A stretch of DNA of 64,000 nucleotides, taken from the NCBI GenBank assembly GCA_963575745.1, contig CAUYUJ010015693.1, positions 341,432-405,431 of the forward strand, written 5' to 3'. This document shows, one piece after another, positions 41,247 to 51,794 of the stretch (the stretch's first letter is position 1; each line of letters begins with the position of its first letter). This stretch comes from Prorocentrum cordatum (Eukaryota; Sar; Dinophyceae; Prorocentrales; Prorocentraceae). A model generated the notes under the pieces. The model was given only the letters and a program-made list of their open reading frames with translations. It had not been told where the DNA came from and ran no database searches. The translations under genes and the position numbers were made by a program.

Positions 41247-41900
41247 TGGCGACGTCGGCGGAACACGACAGTGCCCAGTAGTCCTGAGCTCACGGCGGGG
41301 CGTACGGTCGGGGAGGACAGGGCGGCCTCCCCCGTGCCCCGACGCGCACTGAGAGAAGAGAGCGGCCCCCCTTGCGCAGCGGTCGCCGCAGGGGGAAATC
41401 CGCCCCGCGGCCGTGCAACAGGGGGGGGGGCGAGGGCAGCACGAGGCAGTGACAAGGACGGCCAGCAGCGCCTGCCTGGCGGCACCCCGAGGCCCAAATT
41501 CCAGGGCTGGCTGTGCAACCAGCACCGCCCAAACAGGACGACACAAAAACCCCAGGTCGAACCCGTCACGTGAGCCCACCTAAGGAAACGCCCGCGCTTT
41601 CCCCCTGAAGCGGGGTGCCTGACGCGCGTGCACGCAAGACGCACGGGCGCACGCACTCACGCATGCAAAAGAAACGAGAAACATCGACCGCCCACGCCTG
41701 GACGACGTGGCCGAGCCGACTCCTGGTGCTGGTGCGCCAGGACGGTGGCTCGGCCAACGCCCCAGGTCTGGGGTGACATAAGCAAAAAGGGCCGCCACCA
41801 AGGCAGCCCCCGACGGGCAAATGCGGCGGCAATTCCGACCAACCGCAGACAGTGCGGAGCTCATGGCGACGAACAAACTAGCGCCACGGCACCGCCTCGA

Positions 41901-41930
41901 TAGAGCGAGAGAGAGAGAGAGAGAGAGACG
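41901..41930 (+). repeat. (GA)n microsatellite
   Basis: A short GA run immediately beyond the 3' end of the minus-strand LINE. Confidence 0.9.
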
Positions 41931-42144
41931 GATTAGAAGGGTGCCGACCTTTGCAAATCACCCCGAAGGAGTAGGCCTTCTTCCTTGAGCGCTGTCCGCA
42001 GCTGAGGACCAAGCCACGAACGTAGCCAGCCGCTGGGAAGGGATACACCGAAGACAGACCGTGAGCGCAGTGCCGTCTGAGACCGAGAGCGACTCTGCAT
42101 TGTGGCCAAGCGCTCTCGGAGAGGGACCGTCCAGCTTGGAGTCG

Positions 42145-42375
42145 TCAGCAACCGGAGCTTCGTTCCCACGCAATTCTCCTCGCCACAAGGCAGTGCTGGC
42201 ACCGCCAAACACCGAAGCGGAGCCCCAGGTCCGTCTCGAGTTCCCAGCAGTGGGGCCTCCCTTGGGGACGCATCGCAGAGCGAGGCACCAGGAGAGGACA
42301 GTCCGAGAGGTCCAAGCGGGGCCACTTCGGCATCACGTTAGCAGCGAGCATGCATGCGGATTTGGCTATCCGCAT
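42145..42375 (-). pseudogene. LINE C-terminal CxxC segment
   Basis: MRIAKSACMLAANVMPKWPR and later GVWRCQHCLVARR form the segment that follows RNase H in this element group. The CxxC could be half of a zinc site. The frame ends at a stop near 42,145. Confidence 0.45.
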
Positions 42376-42414
42376 GCGGAGGAACAGCTCCTGCAGCTCA
42401 TCCTCCGAAGCAGA

Positions 42415-42900
42415 AGGATGAGCACGCGCTCCAAGCTTCGCGGCCTCGTCGGCCTCGTCGCTGCCGATTCACCTCCAGCGCTCGGCATCCGAAGTGCCCA
42501 CCTCGAGTGGGTCTTGGTGCGCTTTGGCTTTGACCACGCCCTCCACCAGCCTCCCGCCCAGCCGGAACATCATCACCAGGCCCGCGGATGGCCCCCCGTA
42601 GTTGAACTGCACTTCGCTGCTGCTCGCTCGCTGTGCCGCCACGTCAGAGCAGTCGGAGTAAAACAAGGTCGAGGGGGCCTCGGCCTCCATGCCTCCTCGG
42701 GCAGCCCTGGCGAGCTCGGCGCGCTGGGAGGTCTGGAGGAGAGGGGCGTGCGCAGGGCCAACGAGGCGGCCCAGACGCTGGCCGTCCGCCCCGATCAGGG
42801 CCAGCCCACAGCCAGCCCACAGCCAGCTCTCGGATCGGGTGCCTGTGACAGCTGCCATCCATCAACACATGACCTGCGAAGCCTCCTTCCTGGGGGGCCC
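42415..42900 (-). pseudogene. LINE RNase H domain, catalytic residues kept
   Basis: Four acidic positions are visible, in shifting frames: VLMDGSCHRH (first Asp, near 42,857), TSQRAELARAAR (Glu, near 42,717), STLFYSDCSDVAAQ (second Asp, near 42,650) and IGSDEADEAAKLGARAHP (last Asp, near 42,445). KAHQDPLEVGTSD supplies the usual His segment. At least two frameshifts break the domain, yet all active-site residues are preserved, which suggests a fairly recent death. Confidence 0.65.
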
Positions 42901-42989
42901 TCGTCCCAATGCATCCTGGCCTGGAAACCGCTATCCTCATGAGAGGGCCTGGGAAGTATGTCACCAGGGTGGGGGAAGACCCCATCTAG

Positions 42990-43576
42990 TAAACGAGCTC
43001 TCTACCAGGGGCTCGGACCTGTCCGCGGCAGCGGCCAAATTAAGAATGTCAGGTTTGATCAACTCTCCCCTGAGAGAAGGCGACAGACGGGCACTGCCAC
43101 AGGCGATGTAAAACCGAATTGTCTGGCTGCCCGCATAACGCACAACAAATGCTGACCTGGTGCACCGCTTTTTCAGCTCTCTCGAGCGTCCACAAGGCCT
43201 CGCACGACACACTCCGAATCGATCACCTCTCCTGCTGAGTGAACTTGGGCGACCGAAAACAATTCTCGACCACGTCGAAACACAACCGCTTGCACTCCAC
43301 TCCAGGTTTAACCGCAGCAGCCGCCTCAAGACTGCGGAGAGCGGCCTCGTGCAACACATGTTTCAACACTGCAGGGGGGACCATCGCCAGCTTGACAGTT
43401 TCACAGGAATCGTTCAACAACGCGACGTGGTCAGTCATGGTCCAGCTGATGCGCTTGAGCGAGAGCCCAAGTGCAGACAGCGTCCCCGCCACCTCCCTCC
43501 ACGTCGGCTCGGCGCGGGCAAAAACCGTATCCCAGCCTTCACGCAGCTAGGCCCAACTGAGAGACTACGGGCATGA
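42990..43576 (-). pseudogene. LINE thumb and linker region
   Basis: The frame 43,223-43,492 reads VKLAMVPPAVLKHVLHEAAL then RSLEAAAAVKPGVECKRLCF, the usual post-RT helical segment. The frame 42,961-43,359 continues toward the expected Cys-rich linker, but its cysteines are not arranged as a clear knuckle. Confidence 0.5.
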
Positions 43577-43675
43577 GCGCGCCGTCAAGGCCCACGCCTC
43601 CTTGGAGTAGCGCACAATGGGTGAGACCGCTCCTAGCCAGATGGGGTCGTTGTGGCATATCAGCGTAGCCGTCAG

Positions 43676-44743
43676 CTATCGCCCCTGGGCCCCATGGCGC
43701 AACGCTTTCCCAGCCTCCGTGCGGATCTTACCCAGCTCAAAATCAGAAAGCCCATTGATTTCAGAACCGTGCAACACACCAGGCACATATCCCGATGCCC
43801 AGATACGATGTGCGTACTTGCCCAGACTACACTTCATCCTAACGATCTTTTTCGTGCACTGCTTGAGGTGACAAACCCTCGCCCTGAACTTCTGGCCTCG
43901 CCTCGCAGCGCGACGAGGCCTGCCCCCCGCATCATCGATCCCTAGGTTGACCGCGCTGTCCACCACTGGTCCAGCCAAAGGTCCTAATACACCGCGCAAA
44001 GCTCGTGAGGCTTCCTTGCTCGAGGTGACCAGCGCAGCCTTGTCCTGGGAGAGCTTACACTGGCACTCCCAGACAATGGCCTTGAACAACGGCGAGCTAG
44101 CTTCCTGAAGCCCCGAGATGACCTCCGAGACCGAGCCGACCGCGGAGACACCGCTATCGTCGATGTGTTGATCTAAATGGACCTGCTTCGGGAGAGTCAT
44201 GTTGGTTAAAGCTTCGGGGATGTACACTTTTAACGAACGACACGGCGACGCAACACCCTACAATAATTCCCTTGAGGGCGAAGTAGGGGCCCGAGACAAA
44301 CCCCGCGAGACAGACAAGCCTGGCGCTGTGGTAGGCCGAAATAGCCAGCTGGAAGATGGCGGTAGGAAAGCCGTGCCTCCTGCAATGCTGCTCGAGCCTC
44401 CTTAGGCAAATCCCCTCGTAGAATTTAGCCATGTCCCAGAGGAGAGTAGCACTGACACTGCCCGTCGCAATCCCTGCTTCAGCCTTGAAGCTCTGCCTCC
44501 GGACAGCGTCTGATGCTGATGCGAAAGCCTGCCCTGCAAAGAAACTGCGCCGGTGGCTGAGCTCCCACTCGAGCGCGAAGGAACGGCGACAGCGGCCCCA
44601 CAATCGGTGCAGCGAACAAAAAACCCGATGGGCCTCCAGCCTCCTGACTGCTTCATGAGCAGCGCGAGCTGCACGCCTTGGAGCGGGCCAGGGAGGGTGG
44701 AAATCATCTCCATGACGGCGATAGTGATACTAAACGATTGCAA
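43676..44743 (-). pseudogene. LINE reverse transcriptase domain
   Basis: The first frame (44,402-44,743) has LALLMKQSGGWRPIGFFVRC, the early RT motif with RPIG. The next (44,154-44,603) has ATLLWDMAKFYEGICLRRLE, motif A with its Asp near 44,434. LAGFVSGPYFALKGIIVGCC, motif B, follows. The third (43,676-44,227) has LDQHIDDSGVSAVGSVSEVI, where motif C is HIDD at 44,156-44,167, with His for the usual aromatic but both Asp kept. It then runs into the conserved LGKYAHRIWASGYVPGVLHG segment. Three frames mean at least two frameshifts. Confidence 0.7.
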
Positions 44744-45016
44744 GCATTGATCACTAATCCATGACTAGTGACGCATATGAAATCCATCCAGCCCACAAGC
44801 GGTCCTCAGGGAATATTTCCGCGAGGCCTTACGAACCGAATCGGCCGACAAGATGGGAAGGGGCTCGATGACGGTCCCAGGGCCCCTAGAGCTGGAGGTC
44901 CCAGACGCCTCCTTAAGATCCGAATCGATTTTGGTTTGGCCCTGGACCAACGAGAGGAGATCCGTCACCGCAACGCCCGCCGAGCTCAAGGTGGTCGACG
45001 GCTTCCAGCCCGCGGA

Positions 45017-45232
45017 GGGGGAGGAGGAGGAGGAGGAGGAGGAGGAGGAGGAGGGGAGGAGGAGGAGGAGGAGGACGGAGGAGGAGAGGAGGAGGAGGAG
45101 GAGGATGAGGAGGGAGGAGGAGGAGGAGGAGGAGGAGGAGGAGGAGGAGGAGGAGGAGGAGGAGGAGGAGGAGGAGGAGGAGGAGGAGGAGGAGGAGGAG
45201 GAGGAGGAGGAGGAGGAGGAGGAGGAGGAGGG
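45017..45232 (+). repeat. Long (GAG)n microsatellite
   Basis: About 215 bp of nearly pure GAG/GGA. It sits between the 5' side of the minus-strand LINE and a TCTTGGG element. On the minus strand it produces false poly-Ser, poly-Pro or poly-Leu in frame with the LINE entry segment. Confidence 0.97.
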
Positions 45233-45237
45233 GGGGC

Positions 45238-45592
45238 ATCTTGGGAGCCTCTGGGGACACTCTTGGGGCCTCCTGGGAGCTTCCTGGGAGCCTCTTGCAC
45301 CTTCGGGGGCTTCTCGGGGGCCTCTTTGGCCGTCTTGGTGTACTCCTGGCGGCCCGCCTGACGCCGTCGGAAGCCGTTTTGAGGGCCTCTCTTGGCCGAC
45401 TTGGGGCTTTCTTGGGGTGCTCCAGGGCCGTATCTTGAGCATCTTGGGGCTCTTTTTGGGCCGTCTTAGGGCCTCTTGGGCCGTCTCCGGGCCATCTTGG
45501 AGGCCTCTTGGACGATCTTAGGGCGACCTTGGGGGCCTCTTGGCCCGTCTTGCGCCGACGGAAAGCCCAAAACGCGCAAATGCGAAAGTCCT
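45238..45592 (+). repeat. TCTTGGG-family dispersed element, shorter copy
   Basis: GCCTCTTGGGGC and GCCGTCTTGG units with a spacer near 45,362 (GCCGTCGGAAGCCG) and another near 45,557 (GACGGAAAGCCCAAAACGCG). It ends at the TTG tract. Confidence 0.75.
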
Positions 45593-45594
45593 TT

Positions 45595-45693
<99 letters not shown>

Positions 45694-45730
45694 GTGTTGT
45701 TGTGGTTGTTGTTGTTGTTGTTGATGATGT
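45595..45730 (+). repeat. (TTG)n/(TTGCTG)n microsatellite
   Basis: TTG repeats flank a regular TTGCTG hexanucleotide block at about 45,624-45,690. Confidence 0.95.
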
Positions 45731-45759
45731 TGAACTCTCATTTCTGAAGAATGATTATT

Positions 45760-47290
45760 GTTGACCCCCCCGTTCGATGCACATTGTTTTTTCGATTGAA
45801 GTGCCCTTCCCGGGGCACGCACCTGGTTTTTTTTTATCAGGGTAAGTCTGGAGGGTCAAACTGTGTTGTTGGCCGCCGGTTTACAACAACAACGGCTCCC
45901 GCCGGATACTTCCTCCCAATTTATTGAAGAATCGCGCTCTCTCGCTTTGGACTTCCTTGCAATTTACCACCGGATCGCGGCTCCCGCCTGATACTTCCTC
46001 ACAGTGTATGGAAGAATCGCGCTCCCGCTTGGGACTTTCTCAACTTATCACCGAATCGCGGCTCCTGCTTAATACTTGCTCACAATTTATTCAGATGCCG
46101 CTCCTCGACACTCAGGAATCGCGCTCCCGCTACATATTGCCTGGCGGTTCAAGCAGAATGTACGCTTCAACGACCCGCCCGCTCGACCCGCCTGTCTGGG
46201 CATGCCCGCCCGACCAGCCCGTTTGGGACTGCAGTCGCCGCTCGCTGCCCTTCGCCCGCCTTCGATGCCCCTCGCTGCCCGTACTGGTTCCGCGGTCGCC
46301 TTCGCTCGCTGCCCTTCGTGGCCCCGTTGCTGCCCCCAGTGGCCCCGTCGCTGCCCATTGTGGCCCCGCATTATATGCCCTTCGTGGCCCCCGCTCGCAG
46401 TCGCCCGTCGTGGCCCCATACGCATGCCCTTCGTAGCCCCGCTGTCGCCCTTCGTGGCCCTCTCGCTGCCCTTCGTGGCAGCGAGAGGGCAGCGTTCACT
46501 TGTCAACGTTCTTTCCCAGTCTTCTTGACTCTTTCCCTTGATCTTCATTTTCATTTCGTTCGTACTCCAATGTGCTATTCTTCAGTTCTTCGCATTCCGC
46601 CCCGTCCCCCCCAGGCCACCCCATCCCACCCCAACAATCTCCACCCCTTCCCGCTCGCATTTCGCATTCCTCCCAAGTTATTCCCTCCGCACTCCTCCCG
46701 GTTCCTCTTCTCCACTCCTTGCCGCTCCTCCTCCTGAGACCCTACTTTTGTCCACTCCATCCCAATCCACTCCACTTCCCAGCGCTCCTCTCGACACGGT
46801 TGCAGTTCTCACGATCCTTCCGCCCCGCTCTCCCAACATCCCGCTTCTTTTCATGGTTCCACGGGATTTGTTTCTGACACCACCTCGACGCTGCACGTGC
46901 CCCCGTGGCACCGTGGGGGTATCCACGACATGTTTTTTCAAGGGGGTGGTACGTGGCGCTGTTTATCGCGCGACCCATGTCGAAACTTAGTGTTAACCTG
47001 TGTTGGAGTGGCTGGCGCAAGCCATGGCGCAAGCTGAACCGCCACTCGCAGCGCAACTCATCGTCCTCCCTCCTTCTTGCCCCTCCCCTCTCTTCCTCCG
47101 GTCTCTTCGTCCTCGTTCTCCCCCGTTATTGGTTACCCTTCGTATTCAAGGGCTTCACCGACCACGCGTGGAAGGACATGAAGATACCCCCCAAAAGGGG
47201 GTACGATCGAACACGAAGAGGGCGGGTATCCAGGGTTTGGGATATGCATATTGAATGACACGCGAGCATATAAGAGCGAACAGTATTAAA
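45760..47290 (+). repeat. TTG-bounded composite repeat, copy D
   Basis: The left module (ATTATTGTTGACCC, TTCGATTGAAGTGCCCTTCC, AGGGTAAGTCTGGAGGG) closely matches copy C. Repeated CGGATCGCGGCTCCCGCCTG phrases and a shared stretch with GATGCCGCTCCTCGACACTC follow. The CCCTTCGTGGCCCC array spans 46,310-46,490. The right module (GATACCCCCCAAAAGGGGGT, ACGATCGAACACGAAGAGGG, AGAGCGAACAGTATTAAA) ends near 47,290, followed by a short TTG run. Copies C and D share at least 800 bp. Confidence 0.8.
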
Positions 47291-47384
47291 CTGATTGTTG
47301 CTGTTGTCGTCTTTGTTGTTTTTTATCAACATACAAACCAAACTACGGAAAATCATGATTTTTGCTCCTCGGGCATTCCTGGAG

Positions 47385-47762
47385 GACCTCTTGGAGGCCT
47401 CTTGGGCGCATTGGAGGCCTCGTGGGGGCCTCTTGGCCCGTTTTGGAGGCATCTTGGGGCCATCTTGGCCGTCTTGGAGGGCATCTTGGGCCGTCTTGGA
47501 GGCATCTTGGAGCCACCTCACCCGTCTCGGAGGCCATTTTGGCCGTCTTCGACGCATCTTGGAGACCATCTTGGGCAATTTTGGCCGTCTTAGACGCGAC
47601 AACCTTCAGCAACCGGCAACATTTCGGCAACCTTTCGGTTGGCCAGCGGGACGGGCCGAAACCCCAGGGGGAGGTTTTTTGGTAAATAATAACCAAACCC
47701 AAAACCGAAAGGGTCTCGAACGCCAGGCACCCCTGCGATGAATCGACAGGGGGCGGCGGATG
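47385..47762 (+). repeat. TCTTGGG block plus shared flank module
   Basis: Arrays of GGCATCTTGG and GGCCTCTTGG units are followed from 47,588 by CAACCTTTCGG, TTGGCCAGCGGGACGGGCCG, CCCCAGGGGGAGG and GAAAGGGTCTCGAACGCCAG. This is the same module as 39,291-39,445. Confidence 0.75.
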
Positions 47763-48465
47763 TAGTGGCCTTCGGCCCATCCCGCCACCGAGCTTGGGTT
47801 GTGGGTTAGAGGCTTCTTGGATGTTCGTTGGGATATCGTGGGGGGCCTCTCGGGGGCCTCTTGGAGGCAGTTCTGAAGCCTCCTGAGGGCCGTTTGGGGG
47901 CCTTTTGGGGCTTCTGTTTGGGCCTCTTGGGGGCCTCGTGGGGCCTTTTGGGGGCCTTTTTGGCGGTTTTGGGGCCTCTTGGAGGCACTTGGGGCCTCGT
48001 GGGGGCTTCTTGGGACGGAAGGCTCGAAACGTCGTTTCGTGTTCTCCCTCTTGGGCCGCCCCTCTTGGGACAGTCGTGGGGCTCTCTTGGGCCGCCTTGG
48101 ACGCCGCTTTGGCCGTTTGGGGGCCCTCTTGGGCCGTCTCGGGGTCCTCTTGGGGGCCTCTTCGGCCGTGTTGGGGCGGTCTTGGAGAGTTCTGGGGCCA
48201 TCTTGGAGCGTCGAAAACCCGAAAATACGAGAACGCGAAGAAACAGTGAAACGCACAAGGAACAAACATGATGCTTGCATATTGGGGCCCTTTCGGAGAT
48301 CCTCTTGGAACGTTTTTGGGGCTTCTGTGGGGCCTGTTGGGCCGTATTGGGGCCATCTTGGGCGTCTTGGAGCGCTCGTGGGCCGTCTTGGAAACCTCTC
48401 AGACCCTCTTGGGCGTTTTTTCGGGCCCGTTTGGCCGTTTTGGGGCCCTCGTGTAAATAAAGCAT
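47763..48465 (+). repeat. TCTTGGG-family dispersed element, full layout
   Basis: It starts with the boundary word TAGTGGCCTTCGGCC and GCCACCGAGCTTGGG. Array 1 follows, then spacer 1 near 48,022 (GCTCGAAACGTCGTTTCGTG) and array 2. Spacer 2 near 48,210 (CGTCGAAAACCCGAAAATAC) leads to array 3, ending near 48,450. The copy aligns block by block with 13,666-14,395. Confidence 0.85.
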
Positions 48466-48477
48466 GAACAGCGAGTG

Positions 48478-48720
48478 CGCATGCTCTGAGTCAAATATTG
48501 CAGAGCGGCGCTCTGCTAATGAGGGGAGGAGCACTTAACGCGCACATTCTCTGAGGCCAATTTGCAGACCGGCTCTCTGCTAATCAGATCAGAGCCCGAG
48601 CAGGATGGGACCCTTTTTGGAGGTCCATTAGCACAGCAGCGCTTTGCGAATGAGGGGAGCAGGGAGTGCGTGTGCTTTGATGCAAATTACTTGAGCGCCG
48701 CTTTGCTCATTGGAGCCCGA
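48478..48720 (+). repeat. Degenerate tandem repeat with CTCTGCTAAT core
   Basis: Four irregular units of about 45-85 bp each carry a variant of GCGCTCTGCTAATGAGG preceded by a CAAATTGCAG-like word. Cores lie near 48,510, 48,575, 48,640 and 48,700. Confidence 0.65.
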
Positions 48721-48788
48721 ACAGTCCAAGAATGTGGGGGCCCAGCCCATTAGAATATTAGAAGACGGGATTCAGGACGGAGAACACA

Positions 48789-49814
48789 TTGCGGCACGGC
48801 GGCGGATTAATCGACAGCGCGCAATCAGAACAGCCAGATCTTGCGTCAGCAAGCGCACGACACATCGAAGCTGGCTGCGTTATTTTTCTTGACCGTCGTC
48901 GTTCGTCCCTATGTTTTTGCAAAACCCCTTATCACAACGGCAGGAACGAGGGAGAGGAGAGACGGAGAGGAGGAAGGAGAAGCAGCAGGAGGAAGAGGGG
49001 CGAAATGGCCTGGAGGAGTAGGAGGGGAAGAACAACGAGGAGGCCAGATCGAGGAGGACACCTCGTCGGGGTACCGCCTGCCCTGGCCGGCGCAGGTGCA
49101 CCCCAGAGGATCATGGAGATATTTGCTTTGTTTCTCGGCACACCCTTCCTTCAGCAGCACCATAAAAAAATGGCTTGGACCTCGTTCGCGCTGATGAGGC
49201 CGGTCATTTCTCGCTCCGGCGACAGCTGCGCACTCGAAAGGTTCGATCTTGGGAATCGTTCCGCCTTTTCCTGCCCATTGTTCCCTCGTCGTTGCCATGC
49301 TCCTCCTCCTCCTCCTCCTCCTGCTCCTCTGAGGCGCGGAGGTACAGGCAGATACGGGCCCCGAATCCAGTGCTTGCTTCCTCTTTCTTTGTTCGAGGGA
49401 GTGTGTCGAGTAGTAGCAGCAGCAGCTGTTCAAGTAGCAGTCGTTAGGTCAGCGGAGACTTGTCCCCTCTGGTACGCTCCACCTCCTCCTCCTCCTCGCG
49501 CTCCTACTCGCCATCCCCTCCGGGGCCCTGGAGACCGACTGGTCGTGCACTACGTGCTGGCCCGCCCGGGCGAGGCGCGCGAGCCCGTCAAGGCGGGGGT
49601 CGTGCGGTGGGCGGGGCAGGGAGGCCGGGAGTGGCATGTCGCAGAGTCTTGTGCAAGTCGATCAATGGAGAGGAAGCGTGTTGCCAAAAAGTTTCCAGGT
49701 GTCAGAAGAATGTGTCGAACATGTTGTAAGTCTATGACAACATGTTTGAAACATGCTGAGAACATGTTTTCACACATTGTAAACACACGTTTACTTCAAC
49801 GATCGGATTGTTAG
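48789..49814 (+). CDS. Unassigned 341-codon open frame
   Basis: One of the longest frames not explained entirely by repeats. Its C-terminal part GDRLVVHYVLARPGEAREPV then KAGVVRWAGQGGREWHVAES reads like a folded domain, though no family is recognised. Two Pro runs come from CTC tracts at 49,300 and 49,480. The last 50 or so codons lie in the dispersed ACATGTTT repeat, so the true end is doubtful. A pseudogene or chance frame is more likely than an intact gene. Confidence 0.2.
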   Translation: MRHGGGLIDSAQSEQPDLASASARHIEAGCVIFLDRRRSSLCFCKTPYHNGRNEGEERRRGGRRSSRRKRGEMAWRSRRGRTTRRPDRGGHLVGVPPALAGAGAPQRIMEIFALFLGTPFLQQHHKKMAWTSFALMRPVISRSGDSCALERFDLGNRSAFSCPLFPRRCHAPPPPPPPAPLRRGGTGRYGPRIQCLLPLSLFEGVCRVVAAAAVQVAVVRSAETCPLWYAPPPPPPRAPTRHPLRGPGDRLVVHYVLARPGEAREPVKAGVVRWAGQGGREWHVAESCASRSMERKRVAKKFPGVRRMCRTCCKSMTTCLKHAENMFSHIVNTRLLQRSDC

Positions 49815-49845
49815 AGTGTCCATTGTCATGGCATCCACAATCAGG
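49660..49845 (+). repeat. ACATGTTT repeat segment, copy 2
   Basis: Matches 19,208-19,400 in word order: GGAGAGGAAGC, AACATGTTTGAAACATG, CACACATTGTAAACACA, GTGTCCATTGTCATGGCATC. It contains three AACATGTT-type palindromes. Confidence 0.75.
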
Positions 49846-49859
49846 GTCTTGCGGCGCAG

Positions 49860-49990
49860 CCGAGGAGGAGGAGGTGGAAGAGGAGCAGGAGGGCGGGGGG
49901 GCGGAGGAAGAGAAGGGGGAGGGCTGGGAGAACGGGGAGGACTGGGTAGGAGCCGGAGAGCACGGGGAGGAGCAGACGAAGCACGGGGAG
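49860..49990 (+). repeat. Purine-rich GAG/GGGGA tract
   Basis: GGAGGAGGAGG followed by GGGGGCGGAGG and GGGGAGG repeats. Confidence 0.8.
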
Positions 49991-50193
49991 TATTGGGAGC
50001 AGTGTGGACAACCATGCAGCGAACAACTGAGCAGACAATTCGTTCACAATCACCAACGCGTGCACGCTAAACAGGCAACCACACCGACCTGCGAGTCTTT
50101 GCCTTCTGTCCGTTGGTCCCCACAGCCGCAACGACAGCCCGTCTCCCTCCTTGTTTCAATTGGGCGACTGAGCCACATCGATTCAGCTGCGAA

Positions 50194-50853
50194 CTACTTC
50201 TGCTCCAAACTTGCATTGACGACAGCAGCCTCGGGCCCAACGGATAGCAACAGCCAGAGGGCCTTCGCCAATCTAGTTACACAGGCAGCCACACATAGCC
50301 ACTTGCCAGCGAGGACACCAAGCAGTTCGTTATTGCGCTCCCGATGCGCGTTCTGCATGATGCACTGTATGGGGTGGCGCATCATCTGAAGAATGTGAAG
50401 ACTTGAATTCACATGCTCGAGCAAACCTACCACCCATCCATGACTAGCTGGCAAGACTCGAGGGGCCGTAAGTACAGCTACCAACCAGAAATCCTCTGCA
50501 CAGCCAGATTCGCGCACCGGCGCGCCGACCTTTCTCGTGCAGGACCCACGACTTGGGCGTGCGAGCGATCCTACATAATGATCATGCCGGCGGAAGCCTG
50601 ACACACGAAGGATTGCAAAAAAACCATCGTTGTTTTGCAATCCTTCGTTTTTTTGCAATCCTTTTTGCAATCCTTCGGGTTTTTTTTGCAATCCGTCATT
50701 GAAATCCAGCTGTCTGCTTAGAAGTGTTCGGCACGATCTGCCTTGACCTGCTTCTAAAAACGATGGAGCTGGTGATTGCGAGATGCGCGCACGGAGACGC
50801 GCGCGCGCGTGGACCGCAGGTCGATACTTGAGAGGGATGACGGGGGACCCCAT
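50194..50853 (-). CDS. Unassigned 219-codon open frame
   Basis: A minus-strand frame outside simple-repeat DNA except for a short TTGCAATCC repeat (50,595-50,695) that encodes GLQK units. The C-terminal half reads HPIQCIMQNAHRERNNELLG then VLAGKWLCVAACVTRLAKAL, with a plausible hydrophobic segment of about 20 residues. No homologue is recognised. It is one of the better candidates for a real exon, but evidence is thin. Confidence 0.25.
   Translation of the reverse strand: MGSPVIPLKYRPAVHARARLRARISQSPAPSFLEAGQGRSCRTLLSRQLDFNDGLQKKPEGLQKGLQKNEGLQNNDGFFAILRVSGFRRHDHYVGSLARPSRGSCTRKVGAPVRESGCAEDFWLVAVLTAPRVLPASHGWVVGLLEHVNSSLHILQMMRHPIQCIMQNAHRERNNELLGVLAGKWLCVAACVTRLAKALWLLLSVGPEAAVVNASLEQK
50595..50695. 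repeat. TTGCAATCC repeat with hairpin
   Basis: CGAAGGATTGCAAAA (50,606-50,620) pairs with TTTTGCAATCCTTCG (50,635-50,649). The word TTGCAATCC then recurs three more times, each with a T run. It can form a stem of 15 bp and may be a degenerate terminator-like or recombination-prone palindrome. Confidence 0.75.
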
Positions 50854-51411
50854 TTCTCCCTCCAGCCATCTTGGAGTGTGGGTTTTCGCCTGAAGTCTGC
50901 AGCCCTGCGTCTCACCTCCTCCCTCCTCCCCCCTCGTCCTCCCCTTCCCCCTCTCCTGTCATCGCAGAATTTGCGGTGAGACCGCGTCAGCACACCCCAT
51001 ACGGAGCTCCACCAGAGACCCCAGTGGTACTCCCCCGAAAATCAACCGAGATCGAAAACTTGTGTTTCAATGACTTCCCTCGTGCTTGTTCAACAACAGG
51101 CTCGCATTGCTCACCCTGCGTGCAGACTTGGACATGGAGTCACGCTGGGACCTTGTCCACCCCGTGGGCGTGTGTAGGGGCGACAACGCGTACACGCTCC
51201 GTTGCGAACCGCGAGCCGGGTGGAACAGTGTGGTCCCCATTCTCCCGCGGCCGTTGCTGTCGCTTCTGCCGATCTTCCTGGTGCTGTTGCTGCCGCCCCC
51301 TTTGTTTCCTGGCCCAGCAGGCTGGACGCACCAGGACCAGCCTTTTCTGCCATGGGGGCGCGTCGAAGACAGCACAGAACGGCGCCCCCCGAGGAGGATC
51401 AGGAGGGAAAG

Positions 51412-51572
51412 AAACACACAGACACTATTAATCGTCGATGCCCCAGAAAACATTGGGAAATATGGGAAGTGGGGGGGAAGACAAAAACCAAGACAATATG
51501 GAAAAATGTGGGAAATCCTGTTATCTGTGTGTATTTATGTGTGTGTGTGTGTGTCCCAGGGCCCCTTCAGTG
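51412..51572 (+). repeat. 155-bp dispersed repeat, copy 3
   Basis: CACACAGACACTATTAATCG to GTGTCCCAGGGCCCCTTCAG with all middle words of copies 1 and 2. It contains an expanded TG run at 51,539-51,554. Confidence 0.85.
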
Positions 51573-51689
51573 GAGGGGGAGGTGGAGGGGGAGGGCCTGT
51601 CCCTCGCACGCGGGAGAGAGGCGCGTCAAAGGTTCGCTCCCTCGGGCTCGCTCGCCAGCTCGGGCGCTCCAGCCCGGAATCGTTCTTCC

Positions 51690-51762
51690 TGTTCCCTCCT
51701 CCTCCAACCTGCCACTCCTGCGCCTCTCCCTCCTGCTTCTCGCGCGCCTCTTCCTGCTCCTG

Positions 51763-51794
<32 letters not shown>

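Larger units (their letters stand above)
41940..45010 (-). mobile_element. Decayed LINE with RT and RNase H, minus strand
   Basis: Reading right to left: an RT entry segment with SLRTACGLDGFHMRH (ends 44,765), the RT proper (44,743-43,676), a thumb and linker region (43,576-42,990), an RNase H (42,900-42,415) and a conserved C-terminal CxxC segment (42,375-42,145). This matches a second, distinct dinoflagellate LINE group. Frameshifts and stops separate the parts, and a (GAG)n tract lies at its 5' side. I found no endonuclease to the right of the GAG tract, so the copy may be 5'-truncated. Confidence 0.65.
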
